From Podaxis mareebaensis (taxonomy: Eukaryota > Basidiomycota > Agaricomycetes > Agaricales > Agaricaceae): a DNA stretch of 64,000 nt. The stretch is taken from assembly GCA_018524725.1 (NCBI GenBank), contig JAEUWP010000530.1, positions 1-64,000 of the forward strand, written 5' to 3'. Shown here one piece after another: positions 1-13,458 of the stretch. The translations under genes and the position numbers were made by a program. A model generated the notes under the pieces. The model worked only from the letters and a program-made list of their open reading frames with translations, searched no databases and was not told the origin of the DNA. Within the stretch, counting starts at the first letter, position 1. Every line of letters starts with the position of its first letter.

Positions 1-1023
1 TGTTATAGTCCATCTTATTCTTCAGATGAATTATATAAATCAACATGTAATAACTATTTTAAGCCAATTTGCTGATGACTTTGAGGCAAGTTAAACCATG
101 TTGGGGCAAACCATCAAATATCCTGGCAAGACCCAGTGACCTGGAATTATTTTTTCTACTACAGCTACATACTGTCTTATTGGAATGCCAATCAGACAAT
201 GTCAGACAGTGTTTTTTAAGTGTGGTGCATAATCCTGGTAATTCACATGCTCAATTGTTGACATCTTGGTGCAAGCACTGACTGGCACTATCAGGTTTTT
301 GGGGGGGCTAGGAGCTATCACCACTAATAATCAGTTTTTGGCCAGTTTACACTGTCAATCAAATTCATCAAAGGCCCAAACACAGCAATCAAGCTTATGA
401 ACGTGAGCTATCCATCAAAAGGGATTCAAGTGCATTGGCTCGGTGCCTGTCAGGGTCGAAATCCCCTGCACTCCGAAGTTTGGATTGGACTTGGAACATA
501 TCTGCTTGCTATAAGTAAGGGGATTATTATGATCTGGTTCTTCTCGATGATACTAAATACACACAAGTCAGTTCGAAACCAGGTCAGGCTCCAGGTCGAG
601 TTTTTGCACTTGATAACGGGAGTGTCATATATAATACATACGTCATGCGTCGCCCCACGTCAATGATAGAAATCGTTCCGATATTTGGAACATGAGTGAA
701 AGCGCAGCAACGTTCCTGAGATCTTTCTGTTTGTTCAACAACGGATCAAACTGCCCAGCTACTTCAATGGTTGGACTTTTGATCCGGTTTCCTACTTCCC
801 TGCGCGCCCCGTAGAACTAGTCAGCATGGTAGATGTTCGAATGTAGTGCTCTGGAAGCCATCCGCATTAACAGTGAACGCTCTCAACTTTCATATTAGCC
901 GCGTAGTCACAATCACCCATCGTATAAATACATTAGAATCCGCAACATTTCCCTGCCGGGGATGATATAGCCTGCCCCCGGTATAGCGTAGAAACCAAAT
1001 CCATATCTAAGATATGATATACA
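1..1023. other. No gene recognised
   Basis: Only short open frames without recognisable domains or a convincing splice pattern are seen. A run of eight G lies near 300. I cannot assign a function to this stretch. Confidence 0.5.
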
Positions 1024-2031
1024 TCATGATGCAATACTACTTTCAAGAATGCTAAGCACGCCAAAGCTTCGCATTAATCGGGAGAAATAATGATATGGCA
1101 TGTTGTTCTGATACAACCAGCAGGAGTCAGCCTGCGATGCAGTAGGCAAGCACAGCACAAATACAACTGCGCCGGTAATAGTTAAGCCAAACCAAGACAC
1201 GACCCCATGAAGTGTACTATGAGATGGATGAACCAAGTCTGACAATGACCGAAGACAGCGCAACATTTGCTCACGCAAAGGACGGCGCTTTCTCAAGTGA
1301 ACGGTCGGCATAGTTCGTTCTCCGAGGCGACTGATCCGACAAGAGGATGAAGACAGACGGGGCGAGACAATGATACTCAAACCAGGAAAGGGAGTATACG
1401 GTGGCGTCGGAAGTCTAAAACCTAAGACAGATTGTTAATCGTTCCATGAAGACAAGATTATCTCGTTAGGGTCGATAAGGGTGAGCTTGAATTGCTGCGT
1501 TGCATCCTACGAACGGGTGTAAATTTGGTTCCGAGTGACTGTGAAGAGGGCGAGACGTACCGCAATAGGGTTTGATTCTGGTCTGTCCACGAGGGGAGTG
1601 GGCGTTCCAGGCTCGCTGCTCGAGACAGCTGCGCTTCCCCCGCCCAAACCAGTTGGTTTAGCATTCCTTTCGCGAGTTCGTCCACGTTCTGTTTCAGTTG
1701 CGCCTACGAGTCGCAGATTTAGGATCGTCGCTGGTCTTTCTGTCTCTCTTTCCGTTGAGCTTGTGTGCAACCGGTTGGATGCAGAGGTTGAACGCGAGCT
1801 AGGGTAATAGTTGCACGTATATACGTTTTCCGGTGGATGCTTTCGGTGGGGGTTTAGGTGGGAATGGGAAAGGTCATAAGAGCCAGTATTCTCGTGCTCG
1901 TAATAGTCATGCCCTGCGTAATCCAAAGAATTGGATCGCGAGCAACTTCCAATGGGATCTTGAATTGCACGGTTATGGAGGTTGAATGGAAGTCGGGAAC
2001 TAAGGTTAACCATTTTGCTGGTTCCCACCAT
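1024..2031 (-). CDS. Hypothetical Ser/Arg-rich protein, possible C-terminal membrane segment
   Basis: This is a weakly supported gene model. An ATG at 2031 opens a 157-codon frame rich in Ser, Asn, Thr and Arg. It ends at a good donor (GTACGT at 1560) with an acceptor at 1507, giving a 54-bp intron. The next exon (1506-1454) either stops shortly after, or joins through a very short 39-bp intron (1453-1415) to an exon at 1414-1024. That last exon begins with a Pro/Thr-rich stretch and contains one hydrophobic segment (GLTITGAVVFVLCLP). The full model would encode 304 residues. No family is recognised. The 39-bp intron is shorter than any other in the window, so the last exon may not belong, or the whole model may be wrong. 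Confidence 0.33.
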
Positions 2032-4128
2032 CGTAAGGCAATGCGTCTTGACAGTGAAGAGAACCTACTCACCCTTCCACCGCGCGAACAATCATTGCCA
2101 TGCGTTGTCTATATTCGATATCCTGGGGTAGAACGGGCTGTGACCTACGGGCTTTTTTGTGAATGAACAGCCCCTTTCTACATAGAATACGACTTACGGA
2201 GTAGTTGGGATTTGAAACTGCAACAGCCTTGCCTGTTCATCGGTTGTATCGTCCCTCAATCTTCGCAAGCAGCAGTTACAGAAAATAGCATGCAAGAGAG
2301 ATAACATTAGACCAACGGAGATGAGTACACTCGAACACATTCAGACATACTGCTCCTGTTTATATTTGGCTTCAACTTCAAATACAAACATTCGCAGTCC
2401 CTAAATTCAGGTGCAACAGTTGAAAACTAGGCTGACCATGCCTCCCCCACGTTTCCCTCCCACATAGGATCTATTCTAACTGATACCCTTACTTCAATGG
2501 ACACCCATGGTTATGCTAAGCCGCGCAAAATACTTCGCCACTCTCGCTTGCATCATAGTGATTATTTATTCGCTTGCCCGAACCCCGCAGTTTCAACGTT
2601 CTGAAATGGTATCTTCATCTCGACATTTTCCCTTGTAAACCGTCATCCTATACAACCTCCTATGGGACATAAACCTTTCTTCGGCTCATCTCACGCCATC
2701 TGTATGGACCATCACTGCCCAGCCCCAGCCTTTCTCTTGTTCGACTCCGGCCATGAAACTATGACTAATTTCCATGACTCATTCTACACGAACATTCAGA
2801 TTCGGGTTGTTTATGTAGCGATAGCTTCCTTCCGTTGAATTACTGACTGAAGCGCCCGCTCAGCTTAGATACAATGTGGCTTCCGCTCCTGCTGCTTGAT
2901 GCGTGGGGCTTTATTATCCCTTGTTTCCGACTGTCAGCTTATAACGCAATCGCTGCACGAACGAGGAAACTGTCAGAATAGCCTTGTTTCAATCCCTATC
3001 TGCTGCGGCTTCTTACCATACTCCGCCTGTTTGGATCTCCCTATCGTGTTGGAACCACATCATTCGTCAAGGCCTAAAGGCTTCTCGAAAGTCGCAGATC
3101 GGCGTTCTTCTCTGTGCCTTATAACTGCTTGCCCGTTCATCCACTGTTCTCGGACTCTTCATATCCAGGCGCACCACCTTATGGGTCAACCTGTTGATAC
3201 ACCCTTCGAGATTCGCCTAATGTTCTTCTAGCGAGATCGATTCTCACCGAAAGACTCAACTTCACAAGACTCATTTGAAAGTTGGAAAGCATGCATCAGA
3301 AGTGTCGTTTTCTTTTCAGAAGTCTATTACCATAACGGTATCGCCTATAGAAGACGATCGAATGACGGTCATCACCGTGTAGCATCCAATGCTCGATCAC
3401 CATGCGGAACATATAGCTCATAACGAATAACCTCCACTCCCGCCACATGACACTACTCCCATGAGGTCCGATTCCATAATATGTCTCTTTGAGGACACCT
3501 TTGTTGATGTAGCACTCCAAAATTAGCAGGCCACTTCCCCTCTGGTTTCACCTAGGCCCAACCATAATTTTGCCCTCAAAGTTTTCGACCTGTTCAGATC
3601 CCGGCTTATTTCAGGGTCGCCGTTGTCTCCCGAATTCTGCGCGTTCTGACTCAGGCCACCCAATAGTGGGTCTTGTTCTCCGGTTACACGGTCCACTGCA
3701 CAATGCTGTGCGAATACTTCGTTGATGAAATGTACGTATCCTTCTCCGAGTCATCAGCAAATGCAGCCAGATCTAACTCGCTAGCAACAAGGTGCTCTAG
3801 TCATCATCAGTCATTTATGACTTCCGACACAGCATTGTACTGATGCGCCGTTGTATGATTGTCATAATACGATAACTGCGCAACTCCAGGGCCCAAATGA
3901 GATGTTTTATCACTGATGGTTCCGCGCCAGGAATAAGCGAGGGGATCGACAAAATATATCAGAACAGCATTGTTGATATGTCTGTATTGTTGAATTTCTA
4001 CTACGAAACCATACAGCGTGAGAATAGCATAGGCTACGAAGGGCGTAACAGAGACTGTAAAACATTAAGGTATAGGCAAGGAAACATTAATTACGATACA
4101 CAATTACCGACCATACCGTCCCAAAGAC
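2032..4128. other. Gene-poor intergenic region
   Basis: About 2.1 kb without a frame that I can connect to a domain or splice into a protein. It holds the upstream region of the weak gene on the left and the 3' flank of the GATA factor on the right. Confidence 0.5.
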
Positions 4129-5315
4129 CTATGGCGACCTCGAACTGGAAGTATTTGCGTGTTTAGTACGGGGCTTGATCTTCTTTCGCTTCAAAGACAG
4201 CGGTCTATCCTTGCCGCGGAGTCTCGCGTAGACACCACATGCGTTACAAAGCTGAGCCCCAGTTTTGCTCCGACGCCAAACTGAAGTTCGATGAGTATGA
4301 CAGTGGCTACACTCGGGACCATTATAATTTTGATCCTCCTCCTCACTCTCATCATCCTCCTGATCAGCGTCAATGAGTTCCTTGGGTCTGTGTCGGTGCC
4401 GTTGCTGCAGGTAGAGCCCACAAGCATTACACAAAGGCTTGAGTGTGGTAGGTTCGCGACGCCAAAGCGGAGTAGAAGTTGCATGACAGTGGGAACATTT
4501 CTTTCCACCGGCAGGCCCGTCAACACTTCCCCGACGAGACAAGGGCGTGGGGGATAGACTCGGCTTGGGTGACAACTTTAGAGAGGAGGTGGATGGAGAC
4601 GGAGAAGGTGAAGGTATTGGTGACATCTCGATACCTCGGGTTGGGATAGGCGGAAGGGAATAGGAAGGTAACAGGTCCTCGATGGTTTGCGGAGGGAAGG
4701 AAGCGACGCGTAGATCACTGTTCGACCAATGCGTCATTGACGAAGTGCTGCTGCTCGGCCGTAAGCCAATCACGTCTGCGTTCGTGTTCTCGGACCATTG
4801 GCTCCACTCTGTGGATGCGTGGTGGTTCATGTTGACGTTCTGACGATATGTCCCATGATACAACTGGCCTGAGGCGTTCGTGGTAGGAAGTGAGGGGGTA
4901 TGGATAGATTGCGGCGAAAGCGATGGTGACGACCATCCCTGCTGCCGGAATGGTTCCGCGGTGCTCCTCTCAGAGGAAGCGGGAGCGTAGTCATAATGAC
5001 TTCGGTTGTTGGTCCCCTGCGAGGTCGAGAACACGTTCGTTTGACCAACATTCTTCGACATTTCATTAACGAAGCCATTGGCGGCGGCACCCGTACCATA
5101 TCGCGGGTGTCCCGTGCCTTCTGGAGTATGGTGTCAGTTAGATGATAATGGCATGAAGACTCCTAGTACATACCTGGCCAAGTACCCGTGAAATCCATGT
5201 TCGTATGGTCGAATTGAGAAGGGTACGACGCCACTGGACTCGGCGTATGCATGGCGTGTTGCCTGTTGTTGAAAGGGTACATGAGATTAGTCGAGGGGCT
5301 GTAAGCTGCTAACAT
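4129..5315 (-). CDS. Two-finger GATA-type zinc-finger transcription factor
   Basis: This encodes a nuclear DNA-binding regulator of 377 residues. Two exons are inferred: 5315-5174 and 5120-4129, with a 53-bp intron (GTATGT...CCAG). The start is the first ATG in frame, followed by a Ser/Pro/Gln-rich N-terminal half with many SP dipeptides. Finger 1 is C-x2-C-x18-C-x2-C at residues 256-281. Finger 2 is C-x2-C-x17-C-x2-C at about 318-342. Each finger carries the GATA hallmark LCNACG(L/V)Y. An acidic linker (DADQEDDESEEED) separates the fingers and a Lys/Arg-rich tail follows finger 2. Two-finger fungal GATA factors include the iron regulators SreA, Urbs1 and Fep1, but the Cys-rich linker typical of those is absent, so an iron role is not supported. 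Nitrogen, light or developmental regulation are all possible. Confidence 0.93.
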
Positions 5316-7826
5316 TGTCGGAACGGATGGGTCTGTGAGGAGGAGGAAGAGGATGATTCAAGTTTATATAGAGTACCTCGAGTTAGATTGGCGATCCCCA
5401 AACGAAAGGATCTCGAGATCCGGGAGAGCAAGTTGGGATCTGTTGGAAAGGTTGACGTCGGATGGTGGCAAACACTCGGACGTTTCCACAGGTAAGGAGA
5501 GTCGAGTAGAGGTTCGCGCTGCGCAGCCAAAGGCAGACACGAGTGGTTTGGGTTGAGGTTGTGCCAGCGGCCTTATCATCAAGTGTCAAAGAACTTTGAA
5601 CCATTCCGGCCGGGTTGGACCACCTTGGACCACCGACCCCAACTTCAAGATTGATGAGATGCGAGCGAGGGTGAAGTAGACCATCCGCTTATGGATGGTT
5701 GACGTAATTCATCCTCCCACCCAGCCAATAAACCGAATCGACCGGACTAATTCTTCTTTTAAACCTACTCATTAAGGTATATCCAGTGGCAAATCATTTT
5801 CTCCCGACCGCCCACACGGAAATTGAAGCCTATGGTGTGCTCTTGCGAGGGCTCTGCTCTATGATGTCTTGTTTTGTGGAGACTGTCGCCCTGTCCTAGG
5901 GGACACATCCTGGGTCTGGGGAGATGTCAGGGTAGATTGCAGCGGAGATGCGAACCGAATAGCACAGCAAACAGACCGCGCATCCTAACAACAAACATCA
6001 TTCTATGGAAACGTGGTCACACCTCATGTTGGCCAACCCTAATTCAGCCGCTCGGCATCATCCTAAATATGGAAGTCTCCGAGCAACATGGGTGGAGCCT
6101 CGACAATCTCTTCCTTTGCTGCAGCCTCTCGCCCCTTATCCTGCGACGAAAAATACTGCACAAAAGCCAATGACCTCCATGAGTCACACAGCCTCTCTCG
6201 GCCAATTTTCGTATAGCCACACTGCCCCCTTGGGCTGGTCTCTCATGATTAATTTCCTTTAATTCGGAATAGCTAGGAGCCAGGAGCCCAATTGACATTG
6301 CGTAGAATGGACGGACTCCATTCAGTTGATCGTGTCTAACTGTTTCAAATACAGCGAAATGGAATGCGCCCACCATCGCCCGAAGCATGCTGAGACAATC
6401 TTGGGAATATACAAACTAGTGGATCCGTGGAACCGTGCCAATTTCGGTCTGTCAAGAGACCATGTGCCGCTTGAAGCTCACAACAGTTGCTGCCAGTCAG
6501 GAATGACATGACATAGACATTGTCTTCGCGTCAAACTAGGGTTCTGAAAACGAGGATGCGCTTCTCAGTGTGTGAGCAGTATCTCAATCATCACAAAAAG
6601 GCAAGAGCTCCCAAACCCGCCGTTGAATCAGAAGTCGGCGGTGTCGAGATTGACAGCGGCGAGAGTAAACCGAAGTAGAAACCGTGTATTCCGGAAGTGG
6701 TCCACCTTACATGCAATATCTCTACTAACTCTGAAGAAAAACTCTTCGCTGCAATATCTAAACACAACTTTCGCGCTATATTTCTGGGTAGGGTGCGAGA
6801 TTCTCTGGTTAGAGGCCTTAATTCTCAGTCTTGTCCTGGTACTCTGATTATTTGCTCAGTCAGCAAGGCAGATTCTGCGGCGATCTGGTGGTGACCTCTG
6901 CAGGGTGGGTCAGAACCTCACTTCGTTCGCCAATCCGGCGATCCAAGAGTATTTCCATTTCAAGGCTTATCACCTAAAGAGATAGTATTTCAGGTTCGGT
7001 TCATCGCCTCAAATTGACATATCACGTATTTTCGGAGTCCTCTGAATCTATGTGGTGGTTTCGTGTCGCAATCGAGGGGTATCGACGGGGCAGTGCAACC
7101 AGGAGTTTCACCGTTCAACAAACGGCTTTCCGACTAGAACATATATCTTCGGATATGCAGTGTGATTGCTCTTCCTAGAGACCTCATTTCCATGATCAGC
7201 AGGGCCGCTGTGTTCTCGCACCTCAGCCAAAATTATCCCCAAATACTACTTCCAGAAGACTGTACTCGGAAGCGCGGGTAAATTAAGGAATTACAGCGAC
7301 CATCAAATCTTTGAATATAGATTGAAGAGGAAACCTCAAATCTCGAACAAAAGACACCCAACATAGCTGAGCGCTAGTTGAGGACCTCAAGTTTGATGGA
7401 AATCCAAAAAGGGAGGTAACGTCACTCAACCCTCAGGACCAAAAATAGAAAATACGGCTTCTCTCGGGTTCGCACTGAACGAGCAGCATGGTAGCTTTGA
7501 TGGCGTCCGTAACCTCCTCCCGCTGGTCCATTGTGGCCTGCAAACCGATGAGCTATTCCCAAGTCCATAGACCAAGTGTGCCGCAGCTTCAGGCCCTCGG
7601 CGTACGTCCTTGCCCTCGTCGAGACGGCGGAGCTTAGTCTTCGGTGAAATGCGCGCATTTGTGAATACCACCATCACAAGGCACGTGCTTCTGGAGATGT
7701 GACAGTCACGATTGTGGTTGGTCGTTGTCGCCACCGTCATCGTCTCGTCACCGACATGAACATTGGCTACCTCCGTTCAGAACAATATTTCTGCCTCTAG
7801 TTGAACAAGCTATACCTCTCTTTATC
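5316..7826. other. Divergent intergenic region (GATA factor / lunapark promoters)
   Basis: About 2.5 kb lies between two outward-facing genes, so both promoters must be here. I see no further gene that I can support. Open frames of 60-115 codons occur on both strands but lack domains, plausible splice patterns or biased composition. Confidence 0.5.
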
Positions 7827-9129
7827 ATGTCTTTTCTCAAGCGACTCTTCTTCAAGGTTGGTACATTCCCGAATCCTAATTTTACGAATCCCTCAAAGCA
7901 AATGCAGAGGAAGGAGGAAGATTTCGAAACCGTCCTTGCCTCGTTGGCTAGTGATATACAGAAACGCCAAGTTCGACTATCGGAAATTCGATTACGCGAG
8001 AAACGTTCCACCCTGTTGGCGACCGTCTATACCCTCCTTATTTGGTTGATATATACAACCCTTTGGTACTGGAATGCCTTGCCTTCTCTGTACCAGACAG
8101 CAGAAGGACGTCACGCAATGGTGGAGAGAGTATTTGGTGGGCTGCCGGTTTTTGTTGGACCGGTCATGTAGGCTCGGCAGTCCTCTCTATGTCGCAACCT
8201 TCCTAACCCCCCCCTCAGAATTCTGTTTATTCGAAGGATTGTACAAGTATGGTATACAAGGAAAGCCAACGCTGAAGGTCCGTCCAACACATTTTTCTAT
8301 CTTTAGCTGTGTAATGAGTGTCCTATCGCAGAGAAGATGCTACAGACCTTGATGAAGCAACGGCGCACTAAAGTGGATGAAATCAAGAAGAAAACGAACT
8401 TCGACTCCATGGTTAAGCTGTTCCAGGAATACGATGAGCCTTCTCCTGGTGCCTCGCCTCTCAGAAGACGCATTCCACAGCAACAACAAACGCCTGTCAC
8501 GCCCCAGCGTCAAACTGGGGTTATCCCTAATTCCCAATTTCAAACCCCTGTACCGGCAGCGCTTCAGGCTCACCTCACTCGTATGTGGTAGATTTATTTT
8601 GTTCCCGACTTGCATTGAAGTGGGTATCGACCAGCTGTACCAAGCCCTTTTCCCATGGCACCTCCTCGAAAGCAATGGTATGATAAGATTGCGGATGCTC
8701 TCCTCGGAGATGATGATCATGACTTTGGCTCGCCGAGCTCTCGATATGCTTTGATTTGTGAGAGGTGTTTCACTCATAATGGACTGGTCAAAGAGTCTAT
8801 GTGGGAGGATGCTCGTAAGTCACTCAGTTCATCTTTAACGCCCTTGATGTTGATTCTGCAACTCGGCTACAGAGTTTATTTGTCGAAACCCGAGCTGTAA
8901 CCATTTCAACCGCTCTGCCCGTGCCAAACGAGAGGTCCCAAGCGCCAACGCCTCTCAGTCTAATACGCCATCACCCCACCATCGTACGAACCAAATCTCA
9001 CCTTCGTCAACACCTCCACCTCATCAGCGTTCGTCACCCGCGCCCAATGAATCAGCCAATGATTACCCAGACCCTGATGCGCCTACTGTTGATTCCATAG
9101 ACGCTGGCATGATGGAGGTTGATTCATAA
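7827..9129 (+). CDS. LNP1: Lunapark-family endoplasmic reticulum junction protein
   Basis: Lunapark is an ER membrane protein that stabilises three-way junctions of the tubular network. Six exons are inferred: 7827-7856, 7908-8167, 8219-8277, 8332-8580, 8635-8814 and 8873-9129, giving 344 residues. The first intron (51 bp) could be read through in frame, but splicing it gives the usual short N-terminus before the DFETVL segment. The conserved block DIQKRQVRLSEIRLREKR at about 26-43 precedes TM1 (44-63). TM2 is about 86-104, followed by a coiled segment (KQRRTKVDEIKKKTNFDSM). The C-terminal zinc ribbon uses C241, C244, C263 and C268 in a C-x2-C-x18-C-x4-C arrangement. The tail is Ser/Pro-rich. 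All splice phases agree and the length is normal for fungal homologues. Confidence 0.95.
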
Positions 9130-12100
9130 TATGCATATTTCCATGTACGTCCATAGCGTAGTAGAGAAATCAGAGTGATTTCCTTCCATGCATAAAGACA
9201 GACCGCAGTCGCCGCTCGCGGCTTTCATTTCAGCTTTTAGACGTGGTTGCCCGTAAACCATCAACTGTGACTCTTCAGTTGTTCAGTACGGTCGTGCCGT
9301 GGATGCCCGGAGGTACCGCGGCCATCACAACACGAGACATTGGTTAATACTTTGTTATCCCGTCCAAATAGATGATCGTGCCTCGTCGATTATCGACGAA
9401 CGGCCATCGGCCGAGGTTGCTCAGGGACATGGTGGACGAGGCTCGCATCAAAACCTAAGGAGTTGAGCGATGGTTCCCTCTGGACCATTGTCCGGCGGTG
9501 TCAGAACGCTTAACCGATTACGGCTGGGTCATAAGTCCAATTCCTCGCTCGCTGGCCAGGGGTGCCCGCTCCCCGGCCCGCTAACCGTTCATTTGTTGAA
9601 CAAACTTTTGGCGCTCCGGTAAGGAACCAACCAAACCAGCTTTCCTAGTATGAGGGTCTCCATTTGGTTCTTGTACCATAGGAATGCTCAAGACATTGGC
9701 AGATGGCTCGTACAAACACCGGAGGCGTTACCACACCCTACCAGCAACCACTGACGAAGTATGGACGGATGAGGCCACCCCCCAGCTTGAAACACTGATC
9801 TGGGCTCCTGGAGAACTGTCGAAGTCGGTACCGCATCCAGTTATTTCGATCCTGTGTGCGGTCATTCTCATCAGTCAAAAATGGGGATCCGGAATTCATG
9901 GAGCAAACATTAGTGCACTGGATGTAGCGTAACATCTTCGCGCCCGTCGAGGTCTAACGTCTACCGAGCCACAGGCCTCGACTTTCTCGAACTGGGATTG
10001 ATACTGGCTGTGAGGGCCGAAGAATATGATGAATTAAATAATGAAGGGATCATGACGTGCTGCCAAAGTGCCATCGTTGCCACATCCTTTCAGCAACGGA
10101 CAATATGCCGTGGAGTCCTGTCAGAGAACCTATCGGCATTGCACCCTATGACTTGCATAGCTATGCCCTTCTACCACGCGCACTGGAAGCATTTTGTGTC
10201 GAAACCACCTCCCGCATTCTCACACGTTCACACAGACAGGTCAAGATAACTTCGGCAGTGATTATCATTGTCGGTTGTCAGAAAGTTATAGAACAGCGAT
10301 ACAAGACTCGCCAAGGTGATGAATATTTATACTCTTGGGGGTCCCAATGTGCTAATTTACGGTATGTTATGTCTAGCCACACCCCAAAACATACCAGCAC
10401 TGACATGTGATGAGAAATATGTTCGTACAGATGTTGTGTTGGTCAGATCCTAAGTATTAACTCTGTACTCAGGCGACCATCAGAACCTAAAAAAGCCATG
10501 AATGACAACACTTTTGATGGGTTTCCCACTTCGAGAAGAGAAGATGTACCCAATTTAGCTTCTTGACTTCTTGGTGTTCAGTGGCTCATTCAGGTAAGCG
10601 TGTCAGGTGCCGCTGTTAGGCGCTGCCAAACCGTTTTGATGCTCTGCAGCCGATGCCCACTGAGTATTGATGTGTACATATCCCGTTGCGACGTCTGCTA
10701 AGCTCAGAATTTACAATCGCGCTAAGAACTCACTGGGTTAGTCTACTCAACAGATAAGGCTCGAGCGACATGGTGACCCAGGAGGAAGTGTTTGGAGTTT
10801 CAGAGATGTTGATGGATTGGAGGCGCGTGGGTGTGTGGCGGACGTCGCCAGAACCATGGCCCATTCCCAGGTGACCTACTTGCATCGTGTTCTTGACAGT
10901 TGACACCGAACGTAGAGCGAATGTACTAAATATATTTACAAAGTGTATGTGTGAACCAGAATGTTTCCCGTTCTAATCGTATACTACTAAGGGATGGTTG
11001 GCGTGCTTGCCTCGTAGACAGAGCTCACTTTTTTGAGGTTGAAGGCTGTACATTTGGTATCTCTGGGCTTAGACTCAGCTGTGCGGCGTTTCCCATCGAC
11101 GATAGGCTTTCAACGATCTAGACAGCGTTCCTTTAACGTTGTTGGAGACTGTGGGGAAGAGCAACAATAACGCCGTAAGGTCGTCCCAGAGTTTTTGGCA
11201 CAACCCCATGGTGAGCAGGAAGGCAGTGGGATAGTTGGAGGCTAGTAAACCTTGGGCTGACATCGCCAGGCAAAGCAGTATCACTCTGGTCACCTATTCA
11301 TAGTTAATGTCAAGAAAGCCCGAGCAGATATGGTTTGGGAAATAGGTGGAGAAACACGCTACAGACCCTCAGAGCTGTCAAAACGCGAGGCAGCCGCCAA
11401 CACACTCTAGATAGAGAAATGACAGTGGTGGCCGTCCACAGCCATACGCCAATCCCCACAATTGAGCCTAGTTATGCAATTAGAGACATACATAGTTTAG
11501 TCGGGGAGGTAGCATTTCAACCGAGGTCCGGTCCTATCCAAATATAATTTATCAATTACACATGTACCAAAGTCCGTTGAAACGTTGTAATTACACCGAT
11601 TAGGACGAGCTAACACAACTCTCTGGTTGGCTGATGTTCAGAGCAAAGTATTCTAATCCATTCATCATAACGCGATGGAGACGAAGCGAAATGACTTTCG
11701 GTGGCTAATCGAGGCTTCTCTCCATTCAGAAAACATTCCATCAAGCGAAACATATTTCGAGCAATCATCCACGCGGGGCTATACTGGTTCAGCTGATCAT
11801 CTCAACATCAACTATTAATACGTCCCAGGATTATCTTATTAGGCGTCTCCAAGAGAAGATACGGTGATTTGGAGAAAGGCTCCGCAAATTGGTTAAGCGT
11901 GTCGACCTGAGCTCTCTAGGTCGCCGGTAGGCACGGGTCTCGCGAATCACGAAGTGGGTGAACTTCTCCATAAGAGATACAACATCTTTCGACAACTCCA
12001 TCGGCCAAGTCACGGCTTCAAATAAGGAAACTGAGTAGATGGGCCTACTTTATCTGAGCTTGTGGCTACTGCCGGTTCGAAATGATGGAAATGGTCAGAG

Positions 12101-13458
12101 GATGGGACATATTCGGTCAAGCTTGTGTTTCCGCTTGACAGGTGGATGAGGACTCCAGCTTAATGAAACAATGAAACGGAAGACTGGGACAGTTGCTTGA
12201 CCGACTCGACAGTCCCGTCCGTTCACAACTTGCCTTTCATGTATTGAATTAGTGTATTCGACCGACTGCGCGTGGACGGCATGACTCGTTCCTTTCTCGC
12301 CACACCACGCTCATTACCGGGAGAAGAGACGGAGTTTGAAGTTTCCCGTGGGCCAACCAAATTTTGAAAACCGAAAATCCCCGTTGACCTCGCTTGAGGT
12401 TGCATCACGAGCCACATCTCGCAAGACCCGCTTCGAACGGGCGCTATTCATTATCGGCACGTCACTGTAAGAAGCGCCCATTTCCACATGACCCTGGCAG
12501 ACCTCGCAGAAGAGTGAGCGGGGAGTCGAAGAGCGCCCCGTTGCCAAGCTAATGGAACCGGTGAAGCATGTATGATGGAGACCTGTAAATGCATACGTTA
12601 TGTAAACTCTCGATGACTCAGGTAAATCCCCTAATGAAGAAGTGCCAGATTTTTTTAAACGCGTCAATCGACCTTGAGAAGATGTAACAAGAAGAACTGC
12701 AATGGGAAATGGGTTGTCGAACTGGTTTGTCAAAGTATTTTACCCGACTTAACAGCGTCGTGGTCAGTGGTTTGGTCCTGGATATTTCGAGAACTCGCGG
12801 CCACGGTCCTAGGCGCCCCCATCACTTCTTAGCGAGGATCACCGAAGGCCCTTGGGCGGGGTCTCTCGGGTTCTCAAGAAGTAAGCCATGGGTACACAAA
12901 TGAGCAATGAAGCTTGATTTTGATTTATTTGATCATCTATGTTTTAGTGATTGACGAAATCAACTTAATCTTTCCTTGGAATGCACTAATGACGGGCAGT
13001 CGCGCCGTCAATGATCCTTGCAGTTCGAAACAAGGATGTGCACCCGCGAACTCGAAAGTAGAAGCCACCCTCATCTTGGCCAGCGGCCCACTTGCATCGC
13101 CGTCTCGTACGGCCATTCCCACTGACAATTCAGGCAGAGTGAATCATTGAGGGTCCGATGAGATGAGACAATGTCAAAATGCCAGAATGCGCAGCAGGTC
13201 ATTGATTGATGCTCCCGGGCCTTGAAGCAGCGGGTTCGCGAATATGGTCATAGACCAAATCATAACAACTCAAATGCCGCATTGCTGGCCAAGTCCATCG
13301 TGGACTACACAGCCTTTGACGATCCTGGAGTAACAGCGCTGTAGAGGGTCTGATGTCACGTGTGAGTTCGGAACCTGAGCGGGAATGTGAATATGACTCG
13401 GTCACTGAGCGCAGTTTATGTGGACGGATTTTTTGGGGAGTTGAACTTTGGGGTCAAG
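9130..13458. other. Large gene-poor region
   Basis: About 4.3 kb without a supportable gene. Several 60-140-codon frames on both strands lack domains, ATG starts or splice continuity. A decayed mobile element is possible, but I see no terminal repeats, reverse transcriptase or transposase motifs. Confidence 0.5.

Noticed and set aside
9684..10410. Overlapping plus-strand frames
   Set aside because: Neither frame has a domain, and they cannot be joined by clear splice sites.
12420..12460. tRNA T-arm (CGTTCGAAGCGGG on the minus strand)
   Set aside because: The stem and loop look right, but no D-arm, anticodon arm or acceptor stem fit around it.
12314..12733. 139-codon minus-strand frame
   Set aside because: It opens with TTG, has no recognised motif and no splice support.
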